A stretch of DNA of 64,000 nucleotides. Source: Flavimaribacter sp039888615 (GTDB lineage Bacteria; Pseudomonadota; Alphaproteobacteria; Rhizobiales; Rhizobiaceae). Position numbers and translations under genes: made by a program. The stretch lies in assembly GCA_039888615.1 (NCBI GenBank), contig JBDQQS010000001.1, one strand, 5' to 3'. The notes below the pieces were generated by a model. It saw nothing but the letters and a program-made list of their open reading frames with translations, was not told the origin of the DNA and ran no database searches. How positions within the stretch are numbered: the first letter of the stretch is position 1; the number at the start of each line of letters is the position of its first letter. Positions 15,669-24,664 of this stretch are shown here, piece after piece.

Positions 15669-18600
15669 TCACGTCGTCCGCGGATTGAGATCCGAAAGGA
15701 TTTTCTGCAGCATTTCGGAGACTTCCCTGCGCTCTTCCTCGGACATTGAATCGATATCTGCGTCGATGGTTATTCGATCGCCCTTCCTGCTCACCGGTCC
15801 GCCTCTTTTTGCAACGACCTCCTTGGTGTCGATTACCCTGTAAGTGTGCACGGGATAGGCGATTCCTTTTACTGCGACCGTCTCATGTTCCTCACAGACG
15901 ATCGCATCCTGGATCAGACTGTAGGTTTCAGCTGCGACCAGCGTCGTGCCCGGCGCCGTCACGCCCTCAAGTCTTGAAGCAAGGTTTACCGTTCCTCCGA
16001 TAATCGTGTAGTCCATCCGGTCTTCGCTTCCGAAATTGCCAACCGTGCAAAAACCGGTTGCAATGCCTATGCGGCATTCAAGCTTTTCGGTCAGTCCCAT
16101 CGTCCTCCATTCCTCACTGAGGGAACGCAGGCGTTTCTGCATGGCGATAGCCATTTTCACACAGGTGACAGCGTCTGCCTGGACCCCACGGGAAACCGGG
16201 TCTCCGAAGAATATCATCAGAGAATCACCGATATATTTGTCTATTGTCGCCCCATGGTCCAAAGCGATCGACGTCATTTCCGTCAGATATTGATTAAGGA
16301 TCTGCGTGAGGTCCTCTGATTCCAGCCTGTCGGCGATTTCCGTGAACCCGACAAGGTCACTGAAGAAGACTGTCAATTTCTTCCTTTTGCTTGCAACGAT
16401 TGCCGATTGCTCTCCGCTGAAGATGGACTGATAAACTTGCGGAGATAGATATTTGGAGAGTTGTTTGGAGAGCTGCTCGAGGGCAATCGATTTTTCGGCG
16501 AGTTCGTTCTCTCGTTCTTTCATCTCGGTAATATCGGAATAAACGGCGACAACTCCACCGTCAGCCGTCCTGCGTTCGCTGACCATGATCCAGGTTCCGT
16601 CATGGCGATGCATGATGTGGGGTTGTTCAGGGTGACGGTGCCTCTTGACCCTTTCTTTCAGCCATTCTTCCTCACGTCCAATGGCCTCGGATATCAGTCC
16701 AAGTTCGATTGAGCGGCGCACAATCTGTTCAAAAAACAATCCAGGGTGAATCTCGTCGGCGATTTCCGGATGCACCAAGGTGCCGTATTTCTGATTGCAA
16801 ACGACCAGCCTGTCTTGGGCATCGTAGAGGGAGAAGGCTTCGGAAATGCTCTCGATCGCATCCGCGAGCCTACGACGGGCGAGATCAATTTCCTTCAGGT
16901 TGGATTCCTGGATCGAGATTGTTATATCCCGGAACACCTCCAACGCCTTCGACATTTTTCCGAGTTCATCATTCCGGTCAGTGCCCGGTATAACGACGGT
17001 CGTGTCACCGGCTGCAAGATCAGTCATCGTGTCGGTGATCTCTCTTATTGGTCTGATAATTCGAGGGCCGACAAAAATCAGCATGATCAGAGCCGAACCG
17101 ATCAGGCTGGCGCCGGCGATTATCAGCATTTCAATTTTGCCGGTGCGAATTGTTTCATCCGCGTGTCGCGCCGTCTCGTTTGCGTCCTGTTCTGTTTCTT
17201 CGACAAGCCTGGTCACCGCAATGACAAGCTGTTGCGAGACATCACCGCTTGCGCTGATGGAATTTTGCGCATGTTCCAGTTCCACGAGTTCCTGTCCGCG
17301 CAATCTGAAAATGCTGTCATCTCCGTGACCGATGCTCAGAACCGAATCGATGACCATACGCAATTCATCCGATCTGTTCTGCTCAGGCAGTTGCCGATAC
17401 GACCGTTCAATCTGGCCAGCTGCTGCGCGAAAGCGTTCTCCAAGCGGCTCCAGCCTTTCCGGTTCCTGGACGTTCGACGCCTCATTCAACAGGCCCGCGG
17501 CGAGATTTCCGTCGGACCGGATCGTAAGGAGGTTGTGTATCGTGTTGGCTCCAAGGTCGATAAGTTCCATGGTCTTGGAGGATTGTTGGCTGAAAATCTC
17601 AAATGTGCGCGTCAGCAGCCGTTCCCGAGTCTGCAAAATCAGTGGATCAATATACTTTAGGAGGTCGGCATGTATGCGCGCCAGATCCTGACGCGCAACA
17701 GTGTCGGGTCCGGAATCCTGCGAACCCGCGGCACGCGTCAGGTAACTGCCAAGTCCGACGACAAAGGCCTGGACAGAATCATTGAAGAACTCGAGCTCGT
17801 TTGCAGAAGCGGACAGCCGAAGCGTTCGAATATGATCCGCAATATGCTCGCGGATGCCGCTAAATTCATCGACGCTAAAATGTTGCAAATTACTGTTTTC
17901 CAGACCGGAGTCATTTGCTAACGGCCCATCTATTATGGATAGGTCGTTTTTCAGCGCCAGGAGCGCGCCTAGTGTTTCTGTTTCTGCGGTCAAGGTTTCC
18001 CGAAGCGCCACTTCCGCTTTGGAGGTTGTCGACTCGTTTTCAATAACCAGATTGAAAACGGCGTCGTCGATCAGAGGTTCAAGCACTTCCAGAAACTGGC
18101 CATGAGTCTGTGACAATTTGTCGACCTGACCATGCAACGCATCCGTGATGTCAAGCATGTTGGCGACGGAAAGGTTTACTTCATCGATATAGCCTGAAAT
18201 CCTTTCAACCTTTCCGGTTAGGTCGCCGGCGATGTCACTGGCCATGCCGATATCCCGCCACTGGGTAATGGCGGCGTTCAACTGCATGACGGCGTCGTCC
18301 AGCAGTTTCTTCCTGAATTCCAGTACCGATTGGCTTTCGCTGGCCATAATACTGGGAGCACTGACATAAATTTCAGCGCTATGTTCTGCAATCGTAAGCG
18401 CAAGAGTATTTTTCGGCAGGCTGTCCGACGTGACATTGGTTACCGCGCGCTGGATATGGCTGAACACGGTCCAGGCCACAATGCATGCGATGAGCGTGCA
18501 AGCGGCAAGCGCGATGAAAGAAAGGAGCAGCTTTGCCTTTATTCCGAAGACAACGGCGGATGATTTAACTTGCTGGACAAGCGCAGCTTCATTTTTGGCG

Positions 18601-18680
18601 ACAGGTTCGGCAAAACTGCGTTCCGAAACAGCGACTTTGGATAGAGCTGCTTCTTTGCCTTTTGCAGCCCCATCGCTCAT
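15669..18680 (-). CDS. Membrane receptor-type class III adenylate cyclase (HAMP-PAS-cyclase)
   Basis: A 1003-residue protein: cytoplasmic basic N-terminus, TM1 near 49-72, a large helical periplasmic domain (about 75-510), TM2 near 515-535, HAMP linker (RPIREITDTMTDLAAGD), a PAS-like domain (about 605-720, EAFSLYDAQDRLVVCN) and a cyclase domain (about 765-960). Metal-binding aspartates are in FFSDLVGFT and YIGDSLMIFFGD. The Lys of DKYIGD and Asp of MDYTIIGG predict ATP as substrate, and NLASR holds the transition-state Asn and Arg. So it should make cAMP in response to a periplasmic signal. Its start overlaps the stop of the binding-protein gene by four bases, suggesting a sensor pair. Confidence 0.88.
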   Translation of the reverse strand: MSDGAAKGKEAALSKVAVSERSFAEPVAKNEAALVQQVKSSAVVFGIKAKLLLSFIALAACTLIACIVAWTVFSHIQRAVTNVTSDSLPKNTLALTIAEHSAEIYVSAPSIMASESQSVLEFRKKLLDDAVMQLNAAITQWRDIGMASDIAGDLTGKVERISGYIDEVNLSVANMLDITDALHGQVDKLSQTHGQFLEVLEPLIDDAVFNLVIENESTTSKAEVALRETLTAETETLGALLALKNDLSIIDGPLANDSGLENSNLQHFSVDEFSGIREHIADHIRTLRLSASANELEFFNDSVQAFVVGLGSYLTRAAGSQDSGPDTVARQDLARIHADLLKYIDPLILQTRERLLTRTFEIFSQQSSKTMELIDLGANTIHNLLTIRSDGNLAAGLLNEASNVQEPERLEPLGERFRAAAGQIERSYRQLPEQNRSDELRMVIDSVLSIGHGDDSIFRLRGQELVELEHAQNSISASGDVSQQLVIAVTRLVEETEQDANETARHADETIRTGKIEMLIIAGASLIGSALIMLIFVGPRIIRPIREITDTMTDLAAGDTTVVIPGTDRNDELGKMSKALEVFRDITISIQESNLKEIDLARRRLADAIESISEAFSLYDAQDRLVVCNQKYGTLVHPEIADEIHPGLFFEQIVRRSIELGLISEAIGREEEWLKERVKRHRHPEQPHIMHRHDGTWIMVSERRTADGGVVAVYSDITEMKERENELAEKSIALEQLSKQLSKYLSPQVYQSIFSGEQSAIVASKRKKLTVFFSDLVGFTEIADRLESEDLTQILNQYLTEMTSIALDHGATIDKYIGDSLMIFFGDPVSRGVQADAVTCVKMAIAMQKRLRSLSEEWRTMGLTEKLECRIGIATGFCTVGNFGSEDRMDYTIIGGTVNLASRLEGVTAPGTTLVAAETYSLIQDAIVCEEHETVAVKGIAYPVHTYRVIDTKEVVAKRGGPVSRKGDRITIDADIDSMSEEERREVSEMLQKILSDLNPRTT

Positions 18681-19909
18681 TGATCTGCAACCTGGCGTTT
18701 AATGTTTTCGAACTTGCCTTCATCGTTGATGATGGTGAGAAACACGTTATTGGAGCCTTGATTGTCTCCTGGCCCGTACTGGAGCGAGAAACCGTCGATT
18801 TCGTATCGTTGCAATTCTTCGAATAGGCTGATGAAGGTTTCTCGAGTAAGATCGTCACCAAGGTCTTTCAACACCTTCACGACAAGTCGTCCGGTGATGT
18901 ACCCCTCCAGTGAGACAAAGCCCAGACCGTCTATCAACAGATCTCTGCCCGATGTTTCAGAGAGTTTCACCATTGCATCGTGGAAGCTTGCCACGACCGG
19001 AACGGATGTGTCGTGAAACAACGGAACGACTTGCGACACGATTACTCCGCTGCCATCGTTTCCAAGGTCGGATGCAAGCGCATTGCTGCCTACGAAGGAA
19101 ACAGTAAGAAACAATGCGTCTATACCGATCGACCGCGCAATGCGGATAAACTCTGCAGCAGGTTTGTAAGCTCCGATAATGATAACAGCATCAGGTCCGG
19201 CCTTGCGTATGGCTAACGCAGCTCTCTTCACAGCGACCGTGTTGCGCATATAAGTGCCGTCCGCGACGAGTTCGATGCCTCGACGGTTAAGCGCCGCAAC
19301 GACGCCAGAAAGGCCCGCGCTGCCATATGTGTCATCCTGATAGAGGATTGCGATCCGCTTGATGCCGCGATCCTTCACCAGAAAATCAACAAGTTCCTCG
19401 GTTTCCTGATCGTATGAAGCCCGTATATTGATGACGTTGGTCAGGCCGGGGTCGCGCAGGAATGCGGCACCTGTAAAAGCGCCTATGAATGGCGTTCTGT
19501 ATTCACGCGCTATCGGCTGTACTGCGCGAGATGTTGGCGTGCCGACTTCACCGATCAGCGCAAAGACCTGGTCCTGTTCTAGGAGGCGTCTGGTGTTGTC
19601 GATCGCGATTTCGGGTTCGTAACCGTCGTTGTAGGAAATCAACTCAAGCTTGCGACCGTTGACGCCGCCAATCCTGTTGACCTCATCGAATGCTGCGAGG
19701 ATTCCGTTGCGTATGTCAGTGCCTAGCGACGCTGCTGGACCTTCAAACGCTGCGGACTGACCAAATACGATCCTGTCCTGGTAGACGCCGGGTTCGGCTT
19801 TGGCAGGTATGGCAAGACAAACAATACCAGCAATCGCTGCGAGATAAATCTGGAAGCGCCGCACTCTCGAGTTTCGGGACACAGTCTGTCGGGCAACGAT
19901 CAATTTCAT
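18677..19909 (-). CDS. Periplasmic ligand-binding protein, LivJ/amide-binding type, paired with cyclase
   Basis: A 410-residue periplasmic binding protein of the branched-chain amino acid/urea/amide class (Peripla_BP_6). A basic N-terminus and hydrophobic signal (IYLAAIAGIVCLAIPAKAEP) are followed by IVFGQSAAFEGPAASLGTDI and ALIGEVGTPTSRAVQPIA, both typical. ATG 19909 is used; an upstream TTG at 19966 is less likely. No ABC permease or ATPase gene is adjacent. Instead the stop overlaps the start of a membrane adenylate cyclase (ATGA, 18677-18680). This suggests that it delivers ligand to the cyclase's periplasmic domain rather than to a transporter; that role is inference. Confidence 0.85.
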   Translation of the reverse strand: MKLIVARQTVSRNSRVRRFQIYLAAIAGIVCLAIPAKAEPGVYQDRIVFGQSAAFEGPAASLGTDIRNGILAAFDEVNRIGGVNGRKLELISYNDGYEPEIAIDNTRRLLEQDQVFALIGEVGTPTSRAVQPIAREYRTPFIGAFTGAAFLRDPGLTNVINIRASYDQETEELVDFLVKDRGIKRIAILYQDDTYGSAGLSGVVAALNRRGIELVADGTYMRNTVAVKRAALAIRKAGPDAVIIIGAYKPAAEFIRIARSIGIDALFLTVSFVGSNALASDLGNDGSGVIVSQVVPLFHDTSVPVVASFHDAMVKLSETSGRDLLIDGLGFVSLEGYITGRLVVKVLKDLGDDLTRETFISLFEELQRYEIDGFSLQYGPGDNQGSNNVFLTIINDEGKFENIKRQVADQ

Positions 19910-20036
19910 CCCCTCTGCCGCCAACGCGGTAATATGCGTTTTCGGTATCCACAATCCCGGAAACAATCACACAAACTGATACAACGAATTGCACCAGATT
20001 GGCAAAAAATCTCCGATACGTTGTGACGCTGAGGGT

Positions 20037-20660
20037 TCAGTTTTTCAGAACAAATTCGACAGAAGCGCTTTCAGACATGACAAGGCGCCCATTCGGAAGA
20101 TCGTTATTATTGATTTTGGACTCACGCTCGTGTTCAGGCAGATGCAGCCAACGCCTCTCCAGTCGCTCATTCAGCGCCTTCTCCGAAACATCAAGCATGA
20201 CTGTCGTATGATAGTATCGATGCATTTGCGCCCAATTCCCGGAGGAAAGCAGTAGATAGTTGCCTTCCAGAACAACATGACGTGCGTGCCCCGCTATTAT
20301 CCTGGCGGCCGACCGGGATATTTCGATGGTGCGATCGAAAACGGGAACGGCGATCTCTTTCTCGGTATTGCTGTAAAGCCGGTCGAGCATTGCAATCAGC
20401 CCCAGGACATCAAAGGTCTCCGGAGATCCTTTTCTCTCCAAAAGGCCGCGTTCCCGTAGGACAGCATCGTCATAGTGGTAGCCATCCATCGGCAGCAAAG
20501 CGGCGGAACCAGGTTCGATCCCGTTCAAATGATCAACAAGCTGCTCCGAGACAGTCGACTTACCGGACCCTGGCGGGCCTGCAATCGCCGTCAGGCTTCT
20601 GGACGCAGCGCCTCGCTTTGCGATGATAGCCGCCAATCGTTCGAAGGAAACATGGGTCAT
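20037..20660 (-). CDS. Small-molecule kinase, uridine kinase/FrcK-like P-loop family
   Basis: A 207-residue P-loop kinase: Walker A AGPPGSGKSTVSEQL near residue 25, then LPMDGYHYDDAVL with the DGFH-like substrate loop of the panK/phosphoribulokinase/uridine kinase superfamily, and LEGNYLLL as Walker B-like strand. Relatives in rhizobia (for example FrcK beside fructose transporters) phosphorylate sugars or nucleosides; the substrate is not defined here. ATG 20660 is taken, because the longer frame starts at TTG 20696. It is divergent from the D-erythronate dehydrogenase gene, 94 bases away, which hints at sugar-acid metabolism. Confidence 0.75.
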   Translation of the reverse strand: MTHVSFERLAAIIAKRGAASRSLTAIAGPPGSGKSTVSEQLVDHLNGIEPGSAALLPMDGYHYDDAVLRERGLLERKGSPETFDVLGLIAMLDRLYSNTEKEIAVPVFDRTIEISRSAARIIAGHARHVVLEGNYLLLSSGNWAQMHRYYHTTVMLDVSEKALNERLERRWLHLPEHERESKINNNDLPNGRLVMSESASVEFVLKN

Positions 20661-20754
20661 CGACACCACCGCCAAAGATTGCAATAGTTGAGCCAAGCAT
20701 TACAGCGCAAAGTCGGTCAGGCAACGGTCAGGCTGTATCGCAGGGAGAGAAAAT

Positions 20755-21741
20755 TTGAAAATTCTGGTGCTCGGCGGCGCAGGCATGGTTGGCCAAAAGC
20801 TTGCGCATTCTATTGCGAATGGTGGATTGGGTGACATTTTGATCGACGAGTTGATTCTACATGACATAGTAGAAGCGCGCCCGGTAAATGCCGAATTCCC
20901 GATACGATCTCTGGTAGGAGATATCGCAGACAATAGTGAAGCGATCAGACTGGCCGATCTCAAGGCGGATATCATTTTCCACTTGGCCGCCATAGTGTCC
21001 GGCGAAGCAGAGACGAACTTCGAAAAGGGCTGGAACACCAATGCGCGCGGCTCTTGGCAGCTTCTTGAAGCGCTCAAGCAGGTGCATGAAGCGACCGAAG
21101 GGCAATATCGGCCACGCCTGGTGTTCACGTCATCCATTGCGGTTTTTGGCGGACCTTATCCCGACAAGATCGGGGACGACTTCCTCAGCGCGCCGCAATC
21201 CTCTTACGGAGCGCAGAAAGCCGCTACGGAGCTTCTTGTTTCCGATTACAGTCGCAAGGGTTTTATAGATGGCATTTCCATTCGGTTGCCGACTGTCGTT
21301 GTTCGCCCGGGTAAGGCCAACCTTGCCGCATCCTCTTTCTTTTCAGGAATCATCCGCGAACCGCTTAATGGCAAGGAAGCCCTTCTTCCCGTGGGTGCGA
21401 ACGTTCGTCATTGGCATGTTTCGCCGCGAACGACTATCGGGTTTCTCACTCATGCCGCCAAACTTGATACGTCCTTGCTCCAGGGTCGTCTCGCCATCAA
21501 CATGCCGGGTATTTCATGCACAGTCGCAGAGCAGATCGAGGCGCTCCGAAGTATCGCTGGCGAGGAAACAGTTCGACTCATCAAACGGAAACCGGACGAA
21601 CTGGTTATCCGACTGGTTTCAGGCTGGCCGCGTAACTTCGATCCCAAACGCTCGCTTGCGCTGGGCTTTCGGGCAGACAATAGTTTTGAAGATATTATTC
21701 GAATCTATATCGAGGATGATTTCGATAGATCCGGCCACTAA
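20755..21741 (+). CDS. denD: D-erythronate dehydrogenase (NAD-dependent epimerase/dehydratase family)
   Basis: A 328-residue extended short-chain dehydrogenase. The Rossmann motif LVLGGAGMVGQKLA starts at residue 4 and the catalytic Tyr-x3-Lys is in SYGAQKAATELL, preceded by the active-site Ser in VFTSSIAVFGG. The whole pattern resembles DenD, which oxidises D-erythronate at C2 in four-carbon acid-sugar catabolism. It starts at TTG 20755, with AGGGAG seven bases upstream; no ATG lies close. The usual partners (DenK-type kinase, DtnK, OtnI/OtnC) are not in the window, so the pathway is inferred from this enzyme alone. Confidence 0.72.
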   Translation: MKILVLGGAGMVGQKLAHSIANGGLGDILIDELILHDIVEARPVNAEFPIRSLVGDIADNSEAIRLADLKADIIFHLAAIVSGEAETNFEKGWNTNARGSWQLLEALKQVHEATEGQYRPRLVFTSSIAVFGGPYPDKIGDDFLSAPQSSYGAQKAATELLVSDYSRKGFIDGISIRLPTVVVRPGKANLAASSFFSGIIREPLNGKEALLPVGANVRHWHVSPRTTIGFLTHAAKLDTSLLQGRLAINMPGISCTVAEQIEALRSIAGEETVRLIKRKPDELVIRLVSGWPRNFDPKRSLALGFRADNSFEDIIRIYIEDDFDRSGH

Positions 21742-21755
21742 TTGGGGACAACTCA

Positions 21756-22397
21756 GTGAGATCGATTGGCTTTGTATCAGGACTTATCATGTTGGCTGCG
21801 GTGCCTGCAGAAGCGCAGTCCTTGGACTGCTCTCTGGCGACAGGCGTAGTTCAGGAGGCAATATGCGGTTCAGAAACACTGAGATCGCTCAATGATGAAA
21901 TGACAAGGCTTTACACCCTGGCGCTCAATAGTTCCGATATGACTGAAGAGCGGACGGCAGAGTTGAAAAATTCACAAAAAAATTGGCTGACGGAACGCGG
22001 CAAATGCATAAGTTCCACCCTCGATTTAAAGGTATGCATTGCCAATGCGGACGCGATGCGCATTCACGAACTGCGCACCGCATATGCGGTTCATCGCGCT
22101 TCAGATGACGGAGTTTCGATCGGCCCTGTCATATATAACTGCGAAGGCGTCGGCGCTCCTGTAAGCGCCGTCTTCATTAATACGATGGAACATATGGTCT
22201 CCCTAAGCTGGGAAGGCCGAAGGATGGTTCTGCCACAAGTCATATCAGGCTCCGGCGCGCGTTATCATACGGAATTTCCCGGGGCCGGCGAGGCGACATT
22301 CTGGGATCACGGCAAAGGGGCTCTATTTGCTCCACCTGGAAAAGATCCGGTCGAATGCATAAAGGCCACCGGGAACTTACCACCGATCACTGAATAG
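21756..22397 (+). CDS. Periplasmic lysozyme inhibitor, LprI N-domain fused to MliC
   Basis: A 213-residue secreted protein. A short signal peptide (GLIMLAAVPAEAQS) precedes an LprI-like domain (about 20-110) with paired cysteines: LDCSLATGVVQEAICGS and the ERGKCISSTLDLKVCI loop. The C-terminal part (from about 128) is MliC-like: YNCEGVGAPVSAVFIN, VSLSWEGRRMVLPQ and a final ECIKA. MliC domains block C-type lysozymes, and LprI domains also act against lysozyme in mycobacteria. It starts at GTG 21756, 14 bases after denD, so it may be cotranscribed although the functions are unrelated. Confidence 0.82.
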   Translation: MRSIGFVSGLIMLAAVPAEAQSLDCSLATGVVQEAICGSETLRSLNDEMTRLYTLALNSSDMTEERTAELKNSQKNWLTERGKCISSTLDLKVCIANADAMRIHELRTAYAVHRASDDGVSIGPVIYNCEGVGAPVSAVFINTMEHMVSLSWEGRRMVLPQVISGSGARYHTEFPGAGEATFWDHGKGALFAPPGKDPVECIKATGNLPPITE

Positions 22398-22518
22398 CGT
22401 CACCAAAGCAAAACAAAACTGAGACAGAAGTTTTGCAACCCCGTGTTTCGTTGCCCTTACGGGGCGGATCTTCGATCGTCGCCTGCCTTCCGTGGCCAAA
22501 TCGGTGTTCCGGACGACG

Positions 22519-22710
22519 ATGGTGGAACTCGAAGTGGAGGAATTGCAGCCGGCGGTTCTTGCAGCCTGCCGGAAAGCAGATCTTGAAATCAAGGCTTACT
22601 ATGACGGGAATGACGCAGCGACATTCCAAGATATCTCCGGCTGCGATATCGACTACATCTATCTCGATTATCCCGACATGTTCATAGAGGTTGCGAAGAG
22701 TAACTTTTGA
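22519..22710 (+). CDS. Small acidic hypothetical protein
   Basis: A 63-codon frame from ATG 22519 (or 72 from GTG 22492). The product is acidic (MVELEVEELQP... then FQDISGCDIDYIYLDYPDMF) with no signal or TM. I do not recognise it. It lies between the lysozyme inhibitor and the methyltransferase on the same strand. The lack of a clear ribosome-binding site makes the start and coding status uncertain. An overlapping 84-codon frame at 22433-22687 looks less protein-like. Confidence 0.4.
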   Translation: MVELEVEELQPAVLAACRKADLEIKAYYDGNDAATFQDISGCDIDYIYLDYPDMFIEVAKSNF

Positions 22711-22811
22711 AAAATTCAAACCTGATCTGATTTCATGGCGTTCAAGTGTTGCGCAGGTTGTCGAATATCTGCATCAAAGGGGCAATTGTAAAACCTGGTA
22801 TCTTTTAAAAC

Positions 22812-23459
22812 ATGACGACATCGGAAAACAAGGACGCACGGTTCTGGGATCGCATAGCCCGGAAGTATTCAACTGATCCGATCAAGGACGAAGAAGGCTA
22901 CCAGAAGACGCTGATGCGCGTCAGCGACTTAATGAAAAGCGGAAACAGTGTGCTGGAACTCGGTTGCGGAACCGGAACCACAGCCCTGCATCTGGCGACA
23001 ACGGTTTCCTCCTATCTTGCGACGGACGTTTCGCCGCAAATGATCGCAATCGCACAAGAAAAAGCGGCAAGAAGCCCCATTTCCCAATTGGAGTTTTCGA
23101 CAGGCACAGTCGAGACACTGGAGCTGCAACCTGATCAGTATGACGCCGTCCTCGGGTTTAACTATCTTCACCTCGTCGAAGACATTGACCGGACTCTGGA
23201 GCTGATCCGCCTATGCTTGAAACCTGGCGGATACTTCATCTCTAAAACACCCTGTATTGGCGACATGAACCTCTTGATCCGCTTGGTGATTCCGCTGATG
23301 AGAGCTGTCGGAAAAGCCCCGCAGCACGTGCAGTCGATAAAGGCGTCTGCGCTTGAGAAGAAGATTCGCAATACAGGATTTAACATCGACGCTTGTGAAT
23401 TTCACGCAACGAAGGGCAAGGATGTCAGGCCATTCATCGTCGCCATCAAAACAAACTAG
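22812..23459 (+). CDS. Class I SAM-dependent methyltransferase
   Basis: A 215-residue methyltransferase. Motif I is VLELGCGTGTTALHLA (about residue 44), followed by YLATDVSPQMIAIAQEKA (motif II, ribose-binding Asp) and YDAVLGFNYLHLVEDID (motif IV/V). The remainder (LKPGGYFISKTPCIGD) is typical of UbiE/Methyltransf_11 proteins that act on small molecules. The substrate is unknown. It stands alone and its stop codon shares the palindrome CTAG with the stop of the convergent lipoprotein gene. Confidence 0.85.
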   Translation: MTTSENKDARFWDRIARKYSTDPIKDEEGYQKTLMRVSDLMKSGNSVLELGCGTGTTALHLATTVSSYLATDVSPQMIAIAQEKAARSPISQLEFSTGTVETLELQPDQYDAVLGFNYLHLVEDIDRTLELIRLCLKPGGYFISKTPCIGDMNLLIRLVIPLMRAVGKAPQHVQSIKASALEKKIRNTGFNIDACEFHATKGKDVRPFIVAIKTN

Positions 23460-24259
23460 AAGTGGACTTTTGCGTCATTAGCCGACTTGCGTCGCCACTT
23501 ACGAAACCAGACTACTAGCCCAGAAATCAGGGACACGAGACCTGCAAGAAACGCCCATACCGGCGAAATTTCTGCCACTACAGTTTTGGTTCTTTGCCAC
23601 GCAGACACATCGATCCGGATGGTGTCCTCATAGCTTGCCAGTATAATTGGTCCCTGGTCGTCGATATTGACGTAAACCGTCAGCCAAAGAATTTGTGCGC
23701 CTTCCTCGATCGGCGTCACCCTCCATTGCCAGATCGTGGTCGCGGTATCGGATATTCTCTTTTCAACAGCGCCGGATGGGCTGATCTGAAGTCCCGCGGA
23801 CCCGTTCAGTTCGGCCGACATTCTTGGCGTTATCGCTGCCCGCTCCCTGACGATTTCGCCGCCCAGACTTGCCGGAATATCTGGAAAGACATCAGAGGCG
23901 TTTAGTTTCAAAACAATGGTTTCTGGCTCATGTCGCCACATGGAATTGGTGCGGTTATAGGAGAATGAACCTTCAGGTAAGGCGGTTAGCCGGTCTCTGT
24001 ATTCCAATGAATCTGGCCGCCCAACCGATGCTGGCGCTCTGCCAACGCTTCCTCCGCTCCCTGTAGGCACGTTTCCGGAACGCCTGTAGTAACGGTGATG
24101 GGCAGACCTGTCGGTGGAGTATGAGGAACTATCCGTCGTTTCCTCGGTCGCCGCTTCAGATCCGCCTGCGGATTCCGCGTCAGGTTTTTTGTTGCAGGCC
24201 GCCAGCAGAACCACGCTGAAGACAAGGAAAAGCACCAAACCTTTCTCTACGATATGCAT
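23456..24259 (-). CDS. Lipoprotein with beta-rich domain and C-terminal TM, function unknown
   Basis: A 267-residue protein. A lipobox LLAAC at about residue 22 predicts lipidation. Next comes a low-complexity, Ser/Thr/Glu-rich linker (about 25-75), then a domain with alternating hydrophobic residues (ETIVLKLNASDVFP, ITPRMSAELNGSAGLQISPSG, TIWQWRVTPIEEGAQILWLTVYV), and finally a TM helix (VWAFLAGLVSLISGLVVWF) with a basic tail (RKWRRK). It is therefore anchored at both ends, with the beta-rich domain in the periplasm if the signal is used. GGAGG precedes the ATG. I cannot name the family. Confidence 0.65.
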   Translation of the reverse strand: MHIVEKGLVLFLVFSVVLLAACNKKPDAESAGGSEAATEETTDSSSYSTDRSAHHRYYRRSGNVPTGSGGSVGRAPASVGRPDSLEYRDRLTALPEGSFSYNRTNSMWRHEPETIVLKLNASDVFPDIPASLGGEIVRERAAITPRMSAELNGSAGLQISPSGAVEKRISDTATTIWQWRVTPIEEGAQILWLTVYVNIDDQGPIILASYEDTIRIDVSAWQRTKTVVAEISPVWAFLAGLVSLISGLVVWFRKWRRKSANDAKVHF

Positions 24260-24407
24260 TGAACCCTCCTGCGAGTTTCAATGGTTCGCGAGATCATACC
24301 ACTTCCTTTGGCTGCAAGACTGTGATGGAACCCACAGAAGAACGTTTCCAGGATATTTGCAGCGAAGCATCCAGTTTTGACTGTAAACTATTGTAATTAT
24401 GGAAAAA

Positions 24408-24483
24408 TGGTGAGCCGACAGGGGTTCGAACCCTGGACCTACTGATTAAAAGTCAGTTGCTCTACCGGCTGAGCTATCGGCTC
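24408..24483 (-). tRNA. tRNA-Lys (anticodon TTT)
   Basis: A complete 76-base cloverleaf on the minus strand: seven-base acceptor stem GAGCCGA/TCGGCTC, D-arm AGCTCAGCCGGTAGAGCA, anticodon arm CTGACTTTTAATCAG with anticodon TTT, T-arm with GGTTCGAACCC, discriminator A and encoded CCA. A run of five T directly after CCA serves as terminator. It reads lysine codons AAA/AAG. It is the only tRNA seen in the window and stands alone between the lipoprotein and ccdA genes. Apart from the gene, its promoter and terminator, the gap 24260-24664 shows nothing recognisable. Confidence 0.97.
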
Positions 24484-24520
24484 CCGGAGGCCGGGAATCC
24501 CTGCCTCAAGAATTGCGCGG

Positions 24521-24549
24521 AACATAGGGACGACCCCATGGCGGGTCAA
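24521..24549 (-). promoter_or_regulatory. Promoter of tRNA-Lys
   Basis: On the minus strand TTGACC (24549-24544) and TATGTT (24526-24521) are separated by exactly 17 bases, about 38 bases before the 5' end of the tRNA. The GC-rich stretch between the -10 and the gene fits a stable-RNA promoter. Confidence 0.7.
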
Positions 24550-24664
24550 TATCAAAATACCGGGTTTATGCGTCTTTTTGGCATATGCGAAAAGGTGACT
24601 GGCGCGTGATGTTATTTGAAACTATGTCAGGGCATGTTGCTCCAGACGCGTTTCAGGTAATCGA

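Noticed and set aside
16746..17660. Long 304-codon plus-strand frame inside the cyclase gene
   Set aside because: Antisense to a 1003-residue protein with clear domains; low-complexity and basic product, no ribosome-binding site.
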